8,428 nt of DNA from an uncultured Armatimonadota bacterium. Lineage in GTDB: Bacteria; Armatimonadota; Armatimonadia; Armatimonadales; Armatimonadaceae. How positions within the stretch are numbered: the stretch's first letter is position 1; every line of letters starts with the position of its first letter. Of this stretch, positions 5,911-8,428 are shown piece after piece. Made by a program: the position numbers and the translations under genes. Where the stretch lies: assembly GCA_903924445.1 (NCBI GenBank), contig CAIYBQ010000215.1, positions 1-8,428 of the forward strand. The letters run 5' to 3'. The notes under the pieces are model-generated. The model did not search any database. It was given only the letters and a program-made list of their open reading frames with translations, and was not told where the DNA came from.

Positions 5911-7764
5911 TCACCGACGCTCATGTGCAACAACTGGCACGGAAGCTCCAGCGGTGCGCCGCTGGCCATCAACATAGGCGAGTTCACTGCTGAAACCAAG
6001 TTCCAAACCCTCTCCAGGCTTGATGTCCACTTCTGGAATCGTCACTTCAAGGATCGCATCGGCTTGCGTATTAGATCGACGATTGTACGTCCACCGAACA
6101 CCCGCTGGCGGGACATCTTCAATACGAACAACACGTCCTTTATGATCAATCACCGCAAGCTCTGGAACCAGAAAAGTTGTCCCAGGGAAGCTGGAATCAA
6201 CCTTACCGGATGACATTGATATGGCCCTAACGGCAGCAACATCTCCAACGCCCTTAGGACTCTTGATGACCGTAAGCGACAGACTATGGGACGTAGATTG
6301 TGGTCGCATTAGCGGGAAGATGACGATCGGAGGAATAGCCAATAGGAGAAAGATAACCCCTGTCGATACATAGGCATTCCCGGGTGGCTCTGTGCTGTCA
6401 TCGGCGCCAAGTAAGGTTCCACCGAGTAACGCAACCCAGATCAGTACACTGCTCAGCTCATACGCTGGAGATGCCAGTGCAGATACCGACACAGCAGCGA
6501 GGAGCCCGCAGGCAGCACGCGACATCACTGTGGTGTCCGGATGCAACATCACCGCCCGCTTTGCCGCTTCGCTCCAAAGCCATGACAGAAACAACAGCAA
6601 CAACAGAAACGCAGGAATTCCAAAGTCAACGGTGAACTGCAGCGGGAATGAGTGCGCATTGTTTGCAAGTGTTCCACCAGTCATCTTGACCTGCCACGGA
6701 GCCTCACCCAGGTGGCTGTAGAGCCCTTGTCTGGTCAAAAAGCCCCCAGTTCCCCAACCGGTTGCCGGGAAGTCTGAGATCATCCGGTAGGCTGTCGTCC
6801 ACAGCGATGACCTTGCAGCGACAGACCCAAGCTCCCACCATGCGACCATCCCACCCGCCCTGGATGTCAGTGAGTTCCAGAGCCCACTGCTTGAAAGTAC
6901 AATTCCGCCTCCAATAATGAGCCAGAGCCAGACACTCCCAACGATGCGTTGAAGTAAGGGTTGGTCATCGGCTACACCGTGCCTTCGTGCCGACAATGCA
7001 GAGAGGCTAGCGATGACAACACACCCGGTGATTCCACCTAGCCATCCGGCGCGGCAACGCGCGAATGCCCAAGCAAGGGCGATCAAAAGGGTCGCTCCAA
7101 CAGCAAGGGTTTTCTGTAACGGGGGTGCTCCGCGGTGAACGGCAAAGGCAACGGTAATCGGCAAGAGAAAACCAAGGAGGGTCCCAATAGCCTCATGCGT
7201 ACCAAAAAGGCTCAGCGAGCTTGCATGAAACGCAGTACCGCGTAACGAATCCCCCGTGACGCCGTACCTAGACAAGTCAATGCCAGCAACGAATATGGCG
7301 ATACCACCAACACCCGTTAGAACCATCATCCGCTCAGAGCGGGTCCCAGAACAAAACAACCCGGCGATCAATGCCGCCGCCGCTGACATCCAGCGAAGCC
7401 AACCACCGAAAGCTTGCATCGGAAAGCCCGTCCCAAACGATCGGTAAGTAACCCAGCCAAGGAGACACCCCATGGCTGCAAGTAACACGATCGATGCCGA
7501 CCGACTACGCGATGCGGTTGGCCAGTTAAAGCCAAGAAACGTGACCCACCCCACGAATCCGAGGCAAAGGGCTGCGGTGCGAAGGGTCTGAGTCACCGCT
7601 GGGATATCACCAATCAGGTGAAGGGCGATTAACGAACAGATCCATAGAACACGGCTGGAAAATCGTGGAACCAGAACAGCCGTCGTACCGGCACTACGTG
7701 CCGACTTCGTTCGCCAGCGCTCACGTTCCCGTTCGCGGCGTTCCCATGGATCATTCGTTGACAT
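5911..7764 (-). CDS. O-antigen ligase / polysaccharide polymerase family membrane protein (Wzy_C/WaaL-like)
   Basis: A 617-residue polytopic protein of the inner membrane. After a strongly charged start (R-E-R-E-R-E-R-W) there are about eleven to twelve hydrophobic segments. The Wzy_C region is clear: A-R-C-R-A-G-W-L-G (about 235-243; usual S-R-[GA] type), then R-S-S-L-W-T-T-A-Y-R-M-I-S-D-F-P-A-T-G-W (318 on; usual R-x-x-x-W-x-x-A-x-x-M-x-x-D-x-P-x-x-G), then N-N-A-H-S-F-P-L-Q-F (368-377; usual A-H-N-x-x-L) with a catalytic-type His371. These proteins transfer or polymerise undecaprenyl-linked glycans at the periplasmic face. After the last membrane segment (about 467-485) comes a soluble beta-rich tail of about 130 residues, probably periplasmic. 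The start is ATG 7764; TTG 7776 would overlap the glycosyltransferase stop (TTGA) and add four residues. No Shine-Dalgarno favours either. It follows the glycosyltransferase gene in one operon. Confidence 0.85.
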   Translation of the reverse strand: MSTNDPWERRERERERWRTKSARSAGTTAVLVPRFSSRVLWICSLIALHLIGDIPAVTQTLRTAALCLGFVGWVTFLGFNWPTASRSRSASIVLLAAMGCLLGWVTYRSFGTGFPMQAFGGWLRWMSAAAALIAGLFCSGTRSERMMVLTGVGGIAIFVAGIDLSRYGVTGDSLRGTAFHASSLSLFGTHEAIGTLLGFLLPITVAFAVHRGAPPLQKTLAVGATLLIALAWAFARCRAGWLGGITGCVVIASLSALSARRHGVADDQPLLQRIVGSVWLWLIIGGGIVLSSSGLWNSLTSRAGGMVAWWELGSVAARSSLWTTAYRMISDFPATGWGTGGFLTRQGLYSHLGEAPWQVKMTGGTLANNAHSFPLQFTVDFGIPAFLLLLLFLSWLWSEAAKRAVMLHPDTTVMSRAACGLLAAVSVSALASPAYELSSVLIWVALLGGTLLGADDSTEPPGNAYVSTGVIFLLLAIPPIVIFPLMRPQSTSHSLSLTVIKSPKGVGDVAAVRAISMSSGKVDSSFPGTTFLVPELAVIDHKGRVVRIEDVPPAGVRWTYNRRSNTQADAILEVTIPEVDIKPGEGLELGFSSELAYVDGQRRTAGASVPVVAHERR

Positions 7765-7772
7765 ATGCGTTA

Positions 7773-8428
7773 TCAACGCATTTTACTGGGCTGACGGCGG
7801 AATCTGTAATCATGAAGGCACTGTTCAATCACAGTCTTCATTTCCAAACGGAAGCGATCGTACCCAAATGTCTCCGCATGGGCACGAATCCGGTGCGGAT
7901 CAATGTCCATTTTACTGACCGCTTGCATCGCCTCAGCAACACTGTCAACCGATGCCTCATCAAAGAACACACCAGTCACGCCTTCGACAACAGTTTCAAT
8001 CGCTCCGCCAGCACGATAAGCGACCACAGGGCGCCCCGCAGCCATCGCTTCAATCGGTGCGATACCAAAGTCCTCTTCACCCGGGAAGAGAAAGCCTATA
8101 CAGTTACCGAACAGCCCTTCCACTTCACCATCCGGGACGCGGCCCAGAAACTCGACCGTCGGGCCAGCAATCGCTTTGAGGCGGGATTCATCCGGGCCTG
8201 ACCCAACGACTTTGAGGCGGACACCAAGCTTCGTCGCTGCCTGAACAGCCAAATCGACGCGCTTGTAGCCGAGAAAGCGAGAGACACAAAGCCAATAGTC
8301 AAGCGTAGGTTTCTCAACGATTTGGATGCGATTTGTGTTCACCGGCGGAAAAACTACCACTGAGTTACGGCGGTAGAACTTCTCAACGCGGGATGCAACA
8401 TTATCAGAGTTACAAATGAAAAAGTCGG
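7773..8428 (-). CDS. Glycosyltransferase family 4 (group 1), C-terminal part; partial
   Basis: The frame is open to the right edge, so the 217 residues seen are the C-terminal part of a longer protein; the GTG at 8360 is internal and not a start. The visible part begins D-F-F-I-C-N-S-D-N-V-A-S-R-V-E-K-F-Y, the usual end of the acceptor half in GT4 enzymes, then V-F-P-P-V-N-T. The donor-nucleotide half follows: V-S-R-F-L-G-Y-K-R-V-D, V-V-G-S-G-P-D, V-E-F-L-G-R-V-P-D, and the E-x7-E motif (E-D-F-G-I-A-P-I-E, about 8049-8075) with A-M-A-A-G-R-P-V-V-A-Y and G-G-A-I-E-T-V. GT4 enzymes are retaining sugar transferases using nucleotide sugars on the cytoplasmic side. Its stop TGA (7775-7773) overlaps or touches the start of the O-antigen ligase gene, so both should act in one polysaccharide pathway. 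Sugar and linkage cannot be told. Confidence 0.92.
   Translation of the reverse strand, partial: DFFICNSDNVASRVEKFYRRNSVVVFPPVNTNRIQIVEKPTLDYWLCVSRFLGYKRVDLAVQAATKLGVRLKVVGSGPDESRLKAIAGPTVEFLGRVPDGEVEGLFGNCIGFLFPGEEDFGIAPIEAMAAGRPVVAYRAGGAIETVVEGVTGVFFDEASVDSVAEAMQAVSKMDIDPHRIRAHAETFGYDRFRLEMKTVIEQCLHDYRFRRQPSKMR

Noticed and set aside
7665..8201. 178-residue plus-strand open frame
   Set aside because: Antisense to the glycosyltransferase, whose E-x7-E and other motifs are unambiguous.
8358..8360. GTG as the start of the glycosyltransferase
   Set aside because: The frame stays open to the window edge and the upstream residues (F-F-I-C-N-S-D-N-V-A-S-R-V) are typical GT4 sequence, so the codon is internal.

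Overview
The window looks like a piece of a bacterial chromosome that encodes cell-envelope and exopolysaccharide functions. No rRNA, tRNA, transposase or CRISPR array is visible. A predicted lipoprotein, an O-antigen-ligase-type polymerase and exosortase-like membrane proteins all point to a diderm bacterium of moderate GC. The phylum cannot be fixed from this sequence; an Armatimonadota-like lineage is only a weak guess.

Layout. (1) Minus strand, 1-259: the 5' end of a gene for an exported protein that starts a carboxypeptidase-regulatory/TonB-receptor-plug-like fold; it runs off the left edge and has a good sigma70-type promoter. (2) Plus strand, 557-2822: a tightly coupled three-gene unit (10-nt and 4-nt overlaps) made of an exosortase-like membrane protein ('A'), an EpsI/DUF3485-like protein ('A') and a lipoprotein. 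(3) Plus strand, 3010-4978: a second pair, exosortase-like 'B' and EpsI-like 'B'. (4) Plus strand, 5132-5806: a secreted fasciclin-domain protein followed by a clear rho-independent terminator. (5) Minus strand, 5911-8428: a convergent, overlapping pair, a GT4 glycosyltransferase (its N-terminal part lies beyond the right edge) followed by an O-antigen ligase/polymerase with an extra C-terminal soluble domain.

The main point of interest is the two exosortase/EpsI-like pairs. By eye, both exosortase homologues keep the family's architecture but neither has the catalytic cysteine: A has Arg in a C-S-G-I-like context (R-S-G-I), and B has Asn (N-A-P-I). They differ in what else is lost: A keeps the conserved Arg but lacks the His, while B keeps the His but lacks the Arg. 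Both carry His where exosortases usually have Asn. Of the two EpsI-like proteins, only B keeps an H-x-P-x-x-C motif. The reading frames are long, intact and overlapping, so these look like maintained non-canonical or non-catalytic members and not decaying genes. A plausible inference is that this is a divergent exosortase-derived envelope system, perhaps handling polysaccharide or lipoprotein export or assembly, working with the neighbouring glycosyltransferase and ligase. No substrate with a PEP-CTERM-like tail is visible in the window.
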